A stretch of DNA of 55,203 nt. It comes from Alphaproteobacteria bacterium. Its GTDB lineage: Bacteria > Pseudomonadota > Alphaproteobacteria > CAAGCB01 > CAG-977. Of this stretch, positions 43,466-51,771 are shown one piece after another. The stretch is from contig JAFVAT010000028.1 in assembly GCA_017480385.1 (NCBI GenBank), positions 133,936-189,138 of the forward strand. Reading direction: 5' to 3'. Position 1 is the first letter of the stretch. Each line of letters starts with the position of its first letter. The notes under the pieces are model-generated. The model was not told the DNA's origin. It did not search any database and saw only the letters and a list, made by a program, of their open reading frames with translations. Both the position numbers and the translations under genes were made by a program.

Positions 43466-43693
43466 CTAAAAAACGGATCGGGAGGTTAAGAAAATCATAC
43501 AAAGCAATGCCTCTAAGGCTTTTAAACGCATCGTGTTTCCGGACATAACCAATGCCCCCCGATCCATTACAAAATGATCTGGGATTTTTTCCGTATCGCT
43601 GTCCGTCAATACGGCTGTGATGCAAGCACGCGCAAAAAAATACGAGCTTTCTCTCAGTTCCGTGCCTTTTTTAGAGCGCTTAATACAGATCAA
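43466..43693 (-). CDS. doubtful small ORF of unknown function
   Basis: A 75-residue frame fills the 300-base gap between the PEGA lipoprotein and the antiporter gene. Its middle (ARACITAVLTDSDTEKIPDHF) has a protein-like composition and faintly recalls the C-terminal strand of hotdog thioesterases, so it may be a gene remnant. There is no good ribosome-binding site. I list it mainly to say what lies in this gap. Confidence 0.22.
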   Translation of the reverse strand: MICIKRSKKGTELRESSYFFARACITAVLTDSDTEKIPDHFVMDRGALVMSGNTMRLKALEALLCMIFLTSRSVF

Positions 43694-43740
43694 AATATAT
43701 GTTCAAAAAAGAACAGCTAAAAATACCGGCTTAACCGGCT

Positions 43741-45048
43741 CTATTTTTTGGAAAAGAGTATCGAAACCATTATGGATATGCCGACCAACAATGGATAATA
43801 CATTGTTTTGATGATATCAAACGGCGTTATGTTTCCGGCCAGACTGACCGCGATCAGAATTTGCGCCCCATACGGCAGAATCCCCTGCACGACGCAAGAC
43901 GTTGCATCCAGCAGGCTGGCAACGCGCTTTGGATTCAATCCCTTTTTATTGCTGATTTCTTTAGCAACAGGACCGACAGTTAAAATCGCCACCGTATTAT
44001 TCGCTGTAAACAAGTTCGTAAAAGCAGTCAAAAGACAAATTCCCAGTTCGCAGGAACGGACTGATGTCATCATTCTGCCCGTTATTTTAATCAGATAATC
44101 CAGCCCTCCGCCGCGGCGAACGGTTTCCAGCAGACCGCCGGCCAGCATCGCGATAATGACCGTTTCCGCCATATTCAGCGTCCCTTTTCCGATTAAAGTA
44201 ACGGCCTGCGGCACGACAAACATTCCCGTTTTCAAACCGATAATGATGTTCAATCCCGTTCCGATACACAGGACAAGCAGAACGTTAACCCCTTTAATTC
44301 CCAGAAACAGCAAAAACAGATAGGGAATGATTTTAACGCAATCAATCATATTGACGGCTTCCGGCCGATACGCCTTCCCTGTCTGAGCCGCCGATAAAAA
44401 CAGATACAACAGCACGCAAAGCAGAGCTGGACCAATAACGATCTTAAAATTATAGATCGTCTTGTCTCTCATTGCGACCTTCTGCGTTCCGGTTGCGGCA
44501 ATTGTCGTATCGGAAATAACGGACAGATTGTCGCCGAACATCGAACCGCCGACAACGGCCCCTAAAACAAGTCCTATATCCAGCCCAAGCGTTTGTGCCA
44601 ACGAAACGGCAATCGGCGTCATCGCGGCAATCGTACCGCAGGAGGTTCCTATGGCCAAGGAAACCAAAGCGGAGATCACAAACAGTCCTGCCGTCATATA
44701 ATCCTGAGAAATGAAAGCACAGGCGATTCTGACAGCGGCGTTGACGGAACCGACCGCCTGCGCCGTCGCAGTGAAAGCCCCCGCCAAAATAAAAATGGCG
44801 ACCATCACCATAATATCGCGCTGCCCCATTCCTTCAGCAAAGATATTGATTTTATTCTGCAGCTTTTCCTTTCTGTTCACCGCCGCGGCCACAACAGAAG
44901 AAACAATAAACGCAACCGTCATCGGCATTTGCGCCATATCATGCGTCATCATATAAAAGCTGAAGCAAAAAAGGACAAACGATAAAAAAGGAATAATTAA
45001 AATCGATCCCATTTTCCAATTTCTGCGATAAAACGGCGGGCTAAACAT
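43741..45048 (-). CDS. NhaC-family Na+/H+ antiporter-like membrane protein
   Basis: The 435-residue inner-membrane protein has about eleven hydrophobic segments. The region AIGTSCGTIAAMTPIAV and the motif VGGSMFGDNLSVISDTTIAATGTQ (residues about 165-195) match the NhaC family, which exchanges Na+ or organic ions for protons. A late segment, FTNLFTANNTVAILTVGPVAKEI, is also characteristic. The substrate may differ from Na+, since NhaC relatives also transport amino or organic acids. The start is ATG 45048 or the in-frame ATG 45012; neither has a strong ribosome-binding site. Confidence 0.85.
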   Translation of the reverse strand: MFSPPFYRRNWKMGSILIIPFLSFVLFCFSFYMMTHDMAQMPMTVAFIVSSVVAAAVNRKEKLQNKINIFAEGMGQRDIMVMVAIFILAGAFTATAQAVGSVNAAVRIACAFISQDYMTAGLFVISALVSLAIGTSCGTIAAMTPIAVSLAQTLGLDIGLVLGAVVGGSMFGDNLSVISDTTIAATGTQKVAMRDKTIYNFKIVIGPALLCVLLYLFLSAAQTGKAYRPEAVNMIDCVKIIPYLFLLFLGIKGVNVLLVLCIGTGLNIIIGLKTGMFVVPQAVTLIGKGTLNMAETVIIAMLAGGLLETVRRGGGLDYLIKITGRMMTSVRSCELGICLLTAFTNLFTANNTVAILTVGPVAKEISNKKGLNPKRVASLLDATSCVVQGILPYGAQILIAVSLAGNITPFDIIKTMYYPLLVGISIMVSILFSKK

Positions 45049-45064
45049 GTCCGCTTTTTTTTAC

Positions 45065-45841
45065 CTAATCTTTGACCACGATATAAGACATTTGTTCTTT
45101 ATCGGCGCGCAAAATACGCAGCAGACGTCCCTCTACCGAAATCATCGTCGAATCCGCCGGATAGGCCAGCGTGTCGAAACTGCCGCTGCCGCCGTTTGTT
45201 CCCGGCACAGCATTTTTGTAAAATAAAATGATCTGGTTGTTTCTGATCCCGTCGTAAATGACCTCGAAATCCAAGAAAGGAAGTTTTTGCTGTTCCGACG
45301 TAAAAACACGTTTCATACGAACCGTTGACGGAGAAAACTTTGCCCGATCCGGAAAGATTGTCACTTTATCGCTGCCCTTCATTTCATAGAGGAATTTGGA
45401 CTGCAGTTCCCCATGCATATTGAGCAGAAAATACATATGGTTAAACTTCGGCAAAACATAAAAGGTTTCATTTCCCTGCTCAAATATTCCGAAAATCGGA
45501 TATTTCTTTGCAGGCAAAGTCATTTCCGTTGAATACACCGTTGCCGTTACGGGCTTTTCCAGAACAAATTCCCGCGAAACAAAGTTGTCTTTCTTAAAAG
45601 CCTGAACCCTTAAGACAGCTTCGCCGACTCTGGCAAGCATTGTTTCATTCAACACATAGTTATTTTGATAAACCGTCTCGCTTCCCGTAAAAATCGTTTC
45701 TGCCGGCGGGGGCAAAATCGAATAAGAGGCTGCAGACTGGTGAATATCTCTAAATCCCTGCGAATCCTCGTACCATTCGTTCGGCATCAAAGAGCAGGAC
45801 ATTAAAAACGGTAAAATCAAAATAGATAAAGCCTGTCGCAT
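45065..45841 (-). CDS. lipoprotein of unknown function
   Basis: The 258-residue protein starts MRQALSILILPFLMSCSLM, with lipobox LMSC at residues 13-16. The mature part is predicted mostly beta (alternating hydrophobic strands such as TVYSTEMTLPAKKYPIFGIF and FDTLAYPADSTMISVEGRLLRIL). No family recognised. I set the start at 45841 because AAGGAG is six bases upstream and the signal begins there; the open frame extends about 87 codons further upstream but that part covers the rpmJ promoter region and is not coding. The antiporter gene follows after 16 bases. Confidence 0.78.
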   Translation of the reverse strand: MRQALSILILPFLMSCSLMPNEWYEDSQGFRDIHQSAASYSILPPPAETIFTGSETVYQNNYVLNETMLARVGEAVLRVQAFKKDNFVSREFVLEKPVTATVYSTEMTLPAKKYPIFGIFEQGNETFYVLPKFNHMYFLLNMHGELQSKFLYEMKGSDKVTIFPDRAKFSPSTVRMKRVFTSEQQKLPFLDFEVIYDGIRNNQIILFYKNAVPGTNGGSGSFDTLAYPADSTMISVEGRLLRILRADKEQMSYIVVKD

Positions 45842-45892
45842 AAAAAACTCCTTTTTGACGATAAAATATCTGACAAATCGTCCCTTTAGTGA

Positions 45893-45923
45893 TTGACAAT
45901 ACCCGACAATCTTTGTATTGTCA
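45893..45923 (+). promoter_or_regulatory. rpmJ promoter with embedded perfect inverted repeat
   Basis: TTGACA (45893-45898), 17-base spacer, TATTGT (45916-45921) form a strong sigma-70-type promoter. TGACAATAC (45894-45902) and GTATTGTCA (45915-45923) are perfect inverted arms 12 bases apart that span both boxes, as an operator would. Confidence 0.7.
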
Positions 45924-45964
45924 CCTATCTTCATTAGAAGAAAGTTAAGTTTGAGGATTGTGTT

Positions 45965-46090
45965 ATGAAAGTTCGTAATTCCCTGAAGTCCGCTAAACTG
46001 CGTGATAAAGACTGCAAAATCGTTCGCAGAAAGGGACGCGTTTATATTATTAATAAGAAAAATCCGCGTATGAAGGCTCGTCAGGGCTAA
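45965..46090 (+). CDS. rpmJ: 50S ribosomal protein L36
   Basis: The 41-residue protein reads [20 protein letters not shown] then [21 protein letters not shown], clearly ribosomal protein L36. It has a single Cys and lacks the CxxC...C...H zinc site of the other L36 type, so it is the zinc-independent form common in alphaproteobacteria. A TTGAGGATTGTGTT leader precedes the ATG. A terminator follows after 29 bases, so it is a one-gene transcript. Confidence 0.97.
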   Translation: MKVRNSLKSAKLRDKDCKIVRRKGRVYIINKKNPRMKARQG

Positions 46091-46119
46091 GAATCGCGGC
46101 ATTTTCGCAAAACAAAAAA

Positions 46120-46142
46120 AAGCCTGCTGATGCGGGCTTTTC
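46120..46142. terminator. intrinsic terminator of rpmJ (probably bidirectional)
   Basis: An 8-bp stem AAGCCTGC / GCGGGCTT (one G-T pair) with a 4-base loop is followed by TTT on the forward strand and preceded by an A-run, which serves the reverse-strand RluD-family gene. Confidence 0.8.
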
Positions 46143-46154
46143 GTGTATGTTTTT

Positions 46155-47126
46155 TTATTTAAACGAATCGATTATACGTTGCATATCCGCCGGCAAAGGA
46201 ATTTCGAATCGCATTGTTTCGTGTGTTATCGGGTGTTCAAAGCGAATCCGGTAAGAATGCAGTGCTTGCCTGGGAAATTCCGCCGCTGCTTTTAACAACG
46301 CAGACCGCTGAGCTGTTTTCGGCGTTCTGCCATATACTTTATCACCGATCAAAGGGTGTCCCAACGCCGTCATATGGACTCGAACCTGATGAGTCCGTCC
46401 CGTTTTCAATGAACAATGGACCAAGCTCAAAGCTCCCGCCGCATATGATTCGATCAAACGGTAATGCGTTTCAGCCCTTTTGCCGCCGGAAGAAACGACG
46501 GCCATTTTTTTGCGATTCGCCGGACTGCGCCCGATCTGTGTTTCGATAACGCCCGTTGTCGGAGAAACCATTCCCCAAACCAAAGCCAAATAGCATCGTT
46601 CCAAACTGTGCACGGCAAATTGCGCCGACAGTCCCTGGTGTGCCGCATCATTCTTGGCGACAACCATCAAACCGCTTGTTTCTTTATCCAGCCGGTGAAC
46701 GATTCCGGGACGGACCACGCCGCCGATTCCGGACAAAGAATTCCTGCAATGCGCCAATAATGCATTGACCAAAGTGCCTTCATAGTTCCCCGCCGCGGGG
46801 TGAACAACCATTCCCGCCGACTTGTTTAAAACCAGCAGATCTTTGTCTTCATAAAGAATTTCCAAAGGAATTTCCTGCGCTTGAGGCATGGCATCGACCG
46901 GCGGCGGCAAAATAATATGATAGATTTCACCCGCAGCTGTTTTCCGGTCCTGATCCGTTACAGGTGCTTCCTTCAAAAAAACAGCCCCTTGTTCAATCAG
47001 AGCCGACACTCGGCTGCGGGACAGTTCCGTTGCTGATGCCAGCCACTTGTCCAGCCGCATTTTCGCCTGTTCCGCCCCTACCGGTCCGGCAACGATTTCT
47101 CTGTCGTTCCGCGTCTTATTATTCAT
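46155..47126 (-). CDS. rluD: RluD/RluA-family pseudouridine synthase
   Basis: The protein (about 323 residues) has an N-terminal S4 RNA-binding domain (MRLDKWLASATELSRSRVSAL) and a catalytic domain with GIVHRLDKETSGLMVVAKND, where the Asp is catalytic. Overall it matches RluD, which modifies helix 69 of 23S rRNA. The start is uncertain: I chose ATG 47126 (MNNKTRNDREIV), with a TTG at 47183 as an alternative that has AAAGGA upstream and adds 19 residues. The exact target within the RluA family cannot be proved from sequence. Confidence 0.9.
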   Translation of the reverse strand: MNNKTRNDREIVAGPVGAEQAKMRLDKWLASATELSRSRVSALIEQGAVFLKEAPVTDQDRKTAAGEIYHIILPPPVDAMPQAQEIPLEILYEDKDLLVLNKSAGMVVHPAAGNYEGTLVNALLAHCRNSLSGIGGVVRPGIVHRLDKETSGLMVVAKNDAAHQGLSAQFAVHSLERCYLALVWGMVSPTTGVIETQIGRSPANRKKMAVVSSGGKRAETHYRLIESYAAGALSLVHCSLKTGRTHQVRVHMTALGHPLIGDKVYGRTPKTAQRSALLKAAAEFPRQALHSYRIRFEHPITHETMRFEIPLPADMQRIIDSFK

Positions 47127-47250
47127 GCCTTGAACCTTATCACATTCCCCCGCCAGCAGAGCATTTTTTTCCCGCCGCGTCAAAACATTCCTTTTGAACG
47201 CCTGATTTTTCAGATATAAAAGAGATTAAATTATTGATGAGGCTCTTCTT

Positions 47251-47604
47251 ATGAACAAAATCGTTTTTTTAAAACTCCTGATTGCCGTTATTACTTTTTT
47301 GATTTTCCTGACATTGGGCGGCATTGTATACGGCTTAGTTAATTACAAAACGACGCCTAAACTGCTCAGCCGAAAAAGAGCGCCCATTGTTCAAACGGTC
47401 AAACAGACGGATCCGCAGCAGGTCCCTTTGACATACCTAGGTCTGAAAAAGGGCGAATATATCAAAGACAGTCATGCCTGCGGCGATATGCTTTGTCTGC
47501 GGATTCAATCGGATTTTGAAGGAAACAAAATTATCCTGTTTGACCCAGCTTCCCTGCAGATCAGGGCCGTTTTAATCGCTGCAGAAAAGCCTGCCGCGGA
47601 ATAA
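47251..47604 (+). CDS. small single-pass membrane protein (DUF6476-like)
   Basis: The 117-residue protein has a transmembrane helix at about residues 5-30, a basic linker (KTTPKLLSRKRAP), then a small beta-like periplasmic part with the pair CGDMLC and the ending GNKIILFDPASLQIRAVLIA. Small proteins of this form occur divergent from rluD in many alphaproteobacteria (I recall the name DUF6476, not verified). Function unknown. Confidence 0.7.
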   Translation: MNKIVFLKLLIAVITFLIFLTLGGIVYGLVNYKTTPKLLSRKRAPIVQTVKQTDPQQVPLTYLGLKKGEYIKDSHACGDMLCLRIQSDFEGNKIILFDPASLQIRAVLIAAEKPAAE

Positions 47605-47747
47605 CAAGGCTCATAAAAAGAGGAAACGAATCAGCCGATTCAGCCCGAAAGCGTCCTGTTTTACATAAAATAAAACATAAAAGAACGAAAACAAATCAAC
47701 AGGTTCGGTCTGAAAAAAAATCCGGCAGCGTGAAGATAAACATAAAA

Positions 47748-47776
47748 AAGGACGGGAAATACGCTCCCCCGTCCTT
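47748..47776 (-). terminator. intrinsic terminator of tRNA-Thr
   Basis: A 9-bp perfect stem AAGGACGGG / CCCGTCCTT, loop of 11 bases, is followed on the reverse strand by TTTT. It lies just past the CCA end of the reverse-strand tRNA-Thr. Confidence 0.8.
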
Positions 47777-47781
47777 ATTTA

Positions 47782-47857
47782 TGGTGCCGGCTGAGGGATT
47801 TGAACCCCCGACCTGATGATTACAAATCAACTGCGCTACCAACTGTGCCAAGCCGGC
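47782..47857 (-). tRNA. tRNA-Thr (anticodon TGT)
   Basis: A 76-nt cloverleaf on the reverse strand: acceptor stem GCCGGCT / (A)GCCGGC, D arm with AGTTGGTAGCGC, anticodon loop TTTGTAA (TGT, reads ACA), T arm GGGGGTTCAAATCCC, encoded CCA. The anticodon stem GTTGA / TCATC has a U-U mismatch at the second pair (28-42). All other stems are well paired. Confidence 0.95.
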
Positions 47858-48027
47858 TCCGAAAGGTTATATATAAGTTCTTTCCAATAAATTCAAGCAT
47901 TATTTTCAGCCGGATCTCTTTTTTTCCGAATTATCGCCTTAAAAATAAAAAAGCGCATTTAATTTGTTTGTCGTTTTTTATTTTTATGCTATAGACTTCA
48001 ACAAGCGTATTTTGGCAATGCAAAAAT

Positions 48028-48112
<85 letters not shown>

Positions 48113-48161
48113 TGTTTGCATTGCTTGGCTTGAAGGTATTTTAATTTTTAGGAAAAATGAT

Positions 48162-49616
48162 ATGCAGGTAACTGAAACAAAGGCTGAAGGTCTGAAACAC
48201 GGTTTTAAAGTGGTTGTACCCGCGGAAACGATTGCTTCCAAGGTCACGGACAAAATCAAATCAATCGGCGAAAACGCAACAATTCCGGGATTCCGCAAGG
48301 GGAAAGCTCCGGAAAGCTTCCTGCGCCAGCGTTATGAAAAGGCGGTTATGGGTGAAGTGTTGGACGAATTGATCCAATCTGAAACAAATAAAACTTTATC
48401 TGAGCGCTCTTTACGTCCCGCCATGCGTCCTAAAATTGAAATCGTCGCGTTTGATGAAGGCAAAGATTTGGAATTTACGCTGGACGTCGAAGTTGTTCCT
48501 GAAATCGTTCCTGTTGACTTTGGCACAATTTCTTTGGATAAGCTGATTGCCGAAATTTCCGATGAGGAAGTGGAAAAGGCATTAGAACGCCTGGCTGCCG
48601 GTCGCAGCGAATCCGAACCGGTCAAAGAAGACCGCGCCGCTGAAAAAGGCGATATTACGGTAATTGACTTCGTCGGTTCCATTGACGGAGTCGAATTCCC
48701 CGGCGGAAAAGGCGACAACTATCACTTGGAACTGGGCTCAGGTTCTTTCATTCCGGGCTTTGAAGATCAGCTGGTCGGCAAAAAAGTCGGCGAAAAAGTC
48801 GATGTAAAAGTGCCCTTCCCCGCAGATTATCATGCAAAAGATTTGGCCGGCAAAGATGCTGTTTTTGCCGTCACGGTCAAGGAACTGCGCGCGAAGAAAG
48901 AACCCGAAATCAATGATGATTTTGCCAAACTGTTCGGCAAAAAATCCGTTGATGAACTGCGCGACATGATCCGTCTGGAATTATCCCGCGAATATGAAGG
49001 CGTGTCTTTGAGCAATCTGAAGCGCGTTTTATTGGACGCATTGGCCGATGCGCACGACTTCCCGGTACCGGAGGGCATGCTTGATCTGGAATTTGACGCA
49101 ATCTGGAAACAGGTTCAGGCCGCTAAGGAAAAGAACCAGCTGGACGAAGATGATGCCGGCAAGTCCGATGATGAATTAAAAGAAGAATACCGCGCGATTG
49201 CCGAACGCCGCGTTCGTCTAGGTTTGCTGCTGGCCGAAATCGGCATGAAGAACAAGATTTCCGTCACCGATGCGGATCTGAACCGTGCGATCATGATGGA
49301 AGCCCGTCAGTTCCCCGGACAGGAAAAGGCAGTTTTTGAATTTTACAACAAGCACCCGGAAATGCTGGACAGGCTGCGCGCGCCGCTGTTTGAAGAAAAA
49401 GTCATCGACTTTATCTTAAAAGGCGTCAAGCTGAACGAAGTAAAGGTTTCACCGGAAGAATTGTATAAAGCCGAAGCGGAAGACGCAAAGAAGCCGGCTA
49501 AAAAAGCCAAAAAAACGGCTAAGAAGACCGCTAAGACCAAGGAAGAAACCACAGAAGAAAAAAGCGAAGAAAAGAAGCCGGCCAAAAAAAACGCTAAGAA
49601 AAAAACGGAAGAATAA
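48162..49616 (+). CDS. tig: trigger factor with lysine-rich C-terminal tail
   Basis: Trigger factor is the ribosome-bound chaperone at the peptide exit. The 484-residue protein has the N-terminal ribosome-binding domain (signature GFRKGKAPESFL near residue 43), a central FKBP-type peptidyl-prolyl isomerase domain (about 150-245), and a helical C-terminal chaperone domain (to about 440). The last 43 residues form an unusual Lys/Ala/Glu tail with KKAKKTAKKTAK-type repeats. The start is ATG 48162 with AGGA upstream; upstream frame runs through the tRNA gene. It begins the proteostasis block with clpP, clpX and lon. Confidence 0.96.
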   Translation: MQVTETKAEGLKHGFKVVVPAETIASKVTDKIKSIGENATIPGFRKGKAPESFLRQRYEKAVMGEVLDELIQSETNKTLSERSLRPAMRPKIEIVAFDEGKDLEFTLDVEVVPEIVPVDFGTISLDKLIAEISDEEVEKALERLAAGRSESEPVKEDRAAEKGDITVIDFVGSIDGVEFPGGKGDNYHLELGSGSFIPGFEDQLVGKKVGEKVDVKVPFPADYHAKDLAGKDAVFAVTVKELRAKKEPEINDDFAKLFGKKSVDELRDMIRLELSREYEGVSLSNLKRVLLDALADAHDFPVPEGMLDLEFDAIWKQVQAAKEKNQLDEDDAGKSDDELKEEYRAIAERRVRLGLLLAEIGMKNKISVTDADLNRAIMMEARQFPGQEKAVFEFYNKHPEMLDRLRAPLFEEKVIDFILKGVKLNEVKVSPEELYKAEAEDAKKPAKKAKKTAKKTAKTKEETTEEKSEEKKPAKKNAKKKTEE

Positions 49617-49713
49617 CGTTTTTGAAACTTTTCTTTGATTGAACTATAAAGGGAATCGCGGGAATTGTACCGGCGGTTCCCTTTAATCGGAAAAAGAAGC
49701 AGGAGAAAAAAAT

Positions 49714-50343
49714 ATGTACGAACGCGATCCCATGGACGTTTATATGAACACTTTAGTGCCGATGGTGATAGAACAAACCAGCCGCGGAGAACGTTCTTTC
49801 GACATCTATTCCAGATTGTTAAAAGAAAGAATCGTTTTTTTAACCGGCGAAGTGCATGACGAAGTCGCCAGTTTGATCTGCGCTCAACTGCTGTTTTTAG
49901 AATCTGAAAATCCGAATAAGGATATTGCGTTCTATATCAATTCTCCGGGCGGTGTTGTCACCTCCGGCATGGCAATTTTCGACACCATGAACTATATTCG
50001 CTGCGATGTGTCCACACTGTGCATCGGCCAGGCGGCGTCTATGGGGTCTCTGCTGCTGTGCGCCGGACAGAAGGGCAAACGTTTCTGCCTGCCAAATGCC
50101 CGCGTGATGATCCACCAGCCTTCCGGCGGCTTTAAGGGTCAGGCCAGCGACATCGAAATTCATGCGCGTGAAATTTTGGCTTTGCGCGCCCGTTTGAATA
50201 ACATATATGTGGAAAAAACGGGACAAACTTTAGAAACAATCGAAAAAGCAATGGAACGTGACAACTTTATGAGCGCGGAAGAAGCCAAAGCTTTTGGATT
50301 AGTTGACGAAGTTATTTCCTCCCGCCCGAAACCAGAAGAATAA
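49714..50343 (+). CDS. clpP: ATP-dependent Clp protease proteolytic subunit
   Basis: ClpP forms the tetradecameric protease chamber used by ClpX. The 209-residue protein has the catalytic Ser in [14 protein letters not shown] (near residue 110), His in [12 protein letters not shown] (near residue 135), and Asp in the [12 protein letters not shown] region and beyond. AGCAGGAG precedes the ATG at 49714. The gene lies between tig and clpX as in most proteobacteria. Confidence 0.97.
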   Translation: MYERDPMDVYMNTLVPMVIEQTSRGERSFDIYSRLLKERIVFLTGEVHDEVASLICAQLLFLESENPNKDIAFYINSPGGVVTSGMAIFDTMNYIRCDVSTLCIGQAASMGSLLLCAGQKGKRFCLPNARVMIHQPSGGFKGQASDIEIHAREILALRARLNNIYVEKTGQTLETIEKAMERDNFMSAEEAKAFGLVDEVISSRPKPEE

Positions 50344-50425
50344 AGATCGGCTGACTTAATATGATATTGCCTTTGCTTTCCCTCCCCTGTACCATGACAA
50401 AGAAGAATAAAGGATTTTGACTGCC

Positions 50426-51682
50426 ATGACAGATACGCCCTCCAAAGACAAAAAAGAAACGCTTTACTGCTCTTTTTGCGGGAAAAGCCAGCATGAGGTC
50501 AAAAAGCTGATTGCCGGTCCGAATGCTTTCATCTGTGATGAATGCGTCGGTCTTTGCACGGACATCATTACAGAAGAGCATCTGAAAAATGAGATTAAAG
50601 AATCGGACAGCATGCCCTCGCCTAAAAAAATTAAAGAGGTTCTGGACGATTACGTGATTGGTCAGGAATTGGCAAAGAAGGTGCTTTCCGTCAGCGTCTA
50701 CAATCACTATAAGCGTTTGACATCAAAAGCGGATAAACAATCCGATGTCGAAATTTCGAAATCCAATATTCTGCTGATCGGTCCGACAGGATCGGGCAAG
50801 ACATTATTGGCCCAAACATTGGCACGCATCTTGGACGTGCCGTTCAGCATGGCTGATGCGACGACGCTGACCGAAGCGGGATATGTCGGCGAAGATGTTG
50901 AAAACATTATTTTAAAGCTGCTTCAGGCGGCGAATTATGATGTGGAAAAGGCTCAGCGCGGGATTATTTATATTGATGAAATCGATAAGATTTCTAAAAA
51001 ATCGGATAATCCTTCCATTACGCGCGATGTTTCCGGAGAAGGCGTTCAGCAGGCTTTGCTGAAAATCATTGAAGGCACGATCGCTTCCGTTCCGCCGCAG
51101 GGGGGACGCAAACACCCGCAGCAGGAATTTGTTCAGGTTGATACGACGAATATTTTGTTTATTTGCGGCGGTGCCTTTGCCGGTTTGGAAAAGGTCATAG
51201 CTCAAAGAACAAACAAATCCTCGATCGGTTTCGGCGCGAACGTATCTGCTCCCGATGATCGTAAAACCGGCGATATCTTGCATGATATCGAACCGGAGGA
51301 TTTGCTGAAATTCGGGCTGATCCCTGAATTTATCGGACGCGTGCCGGTTATCACGACTTTGGAAGATTTGGACGAAGACGCCTTAATTGCTATTTTAACG
51401 CAGCCGAAAAATGCTTTGGTCAAACAGTATCAGGCTTTGTTTGCAATGGAAAACGTCCAGCTGACCTTTACGCCGCAGGCACTGAAGGCCATTGCTCAAA
51501 AAGCGGTTGAGCGCAAAACAGGCGCCAGAGGATTGCGCGCCATTATTGAACGGCTGCTTTTAGAAACAATGTTTGAACTGCCTTCAATGGAAAACGTTTG
51601 CGAAATTGTTGTTGATGAATCTGTCGTATCAGGGGAAAAACAGCCTTTGCGGATATATAACCAAGAGGCGACAAGCGCATAA
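50426..51682 (+). CDS. clpX: ATP-dependent Clp protease ATP-binding subunit ClpX
   Basis: ClpX unfolds substrates for ClpP. The 418-residue protein has an N-terminal C4 zinc finger ([11 protein letters not shown] and FICDECV, residues about 12-42), Walker A GPTGSGKT near residue 120, Walker [11 protein letters not shown] near residue 184, the pore loop within GYVGEDVEN, and sensor 2 in KTGARGLR. I chose ATG 50426, twelve bases after AAAGGA, over the in-frame TTG at 50417, which sits too close to the ribosome-binding site. Confidence 0.97.
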   Translation: MTDTPSKDKKETLYCSFCGKSQHEVKKLIAGPNAFICDECVGLCTDIITEEHLKNEIKESDSMPSPKKIKEVLDDYVIGQELAKKVLSVSVYNHYKRLTSKADKQSDVEISKSNILLIGPTGSGKTLLAQTLARILDVPFSMADATTLTEAGYVGEDVENIILKLLQAANYDVEKAQRGIIYIDEIDKISKKSDNPSITRDVSGEGVQQALLKIIEGTIASVPPQGGRKHPQQEFVQVDTTNILFICGGAFAGLEKVIAQRTNKSSIGFGANVSAPDDRKTGDILHDIEPEDLLKFGLIPEFIGRVPVITTLEDLDEDALIAILTQPKNALVKQYQALFAMENVQLTFTPQALKAIAQKAVERKTGARGLRAIIERLLLETMFELPSMENVCEIVVDESVVSGEKQPLRIYNQEATSA

Positions 51683-51771
51683 GTTTTTTGATTTTGCTCT
51701 TGTGCTTTTTCAGCTTTGACCTTATCTATTAACCAATTTCAACAGATCAGTTATTTAAAGAGGTGATTATC

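Noticed and set aside
45842-46102. 87-codon upstream extension of the lipoprotein gene at 45.1-45.8 kb
   Set aside because: It would cover the rpmJ promoter and gene in antisense; the lipoprotein signal and an AAGGAG site fix the start at 45841.
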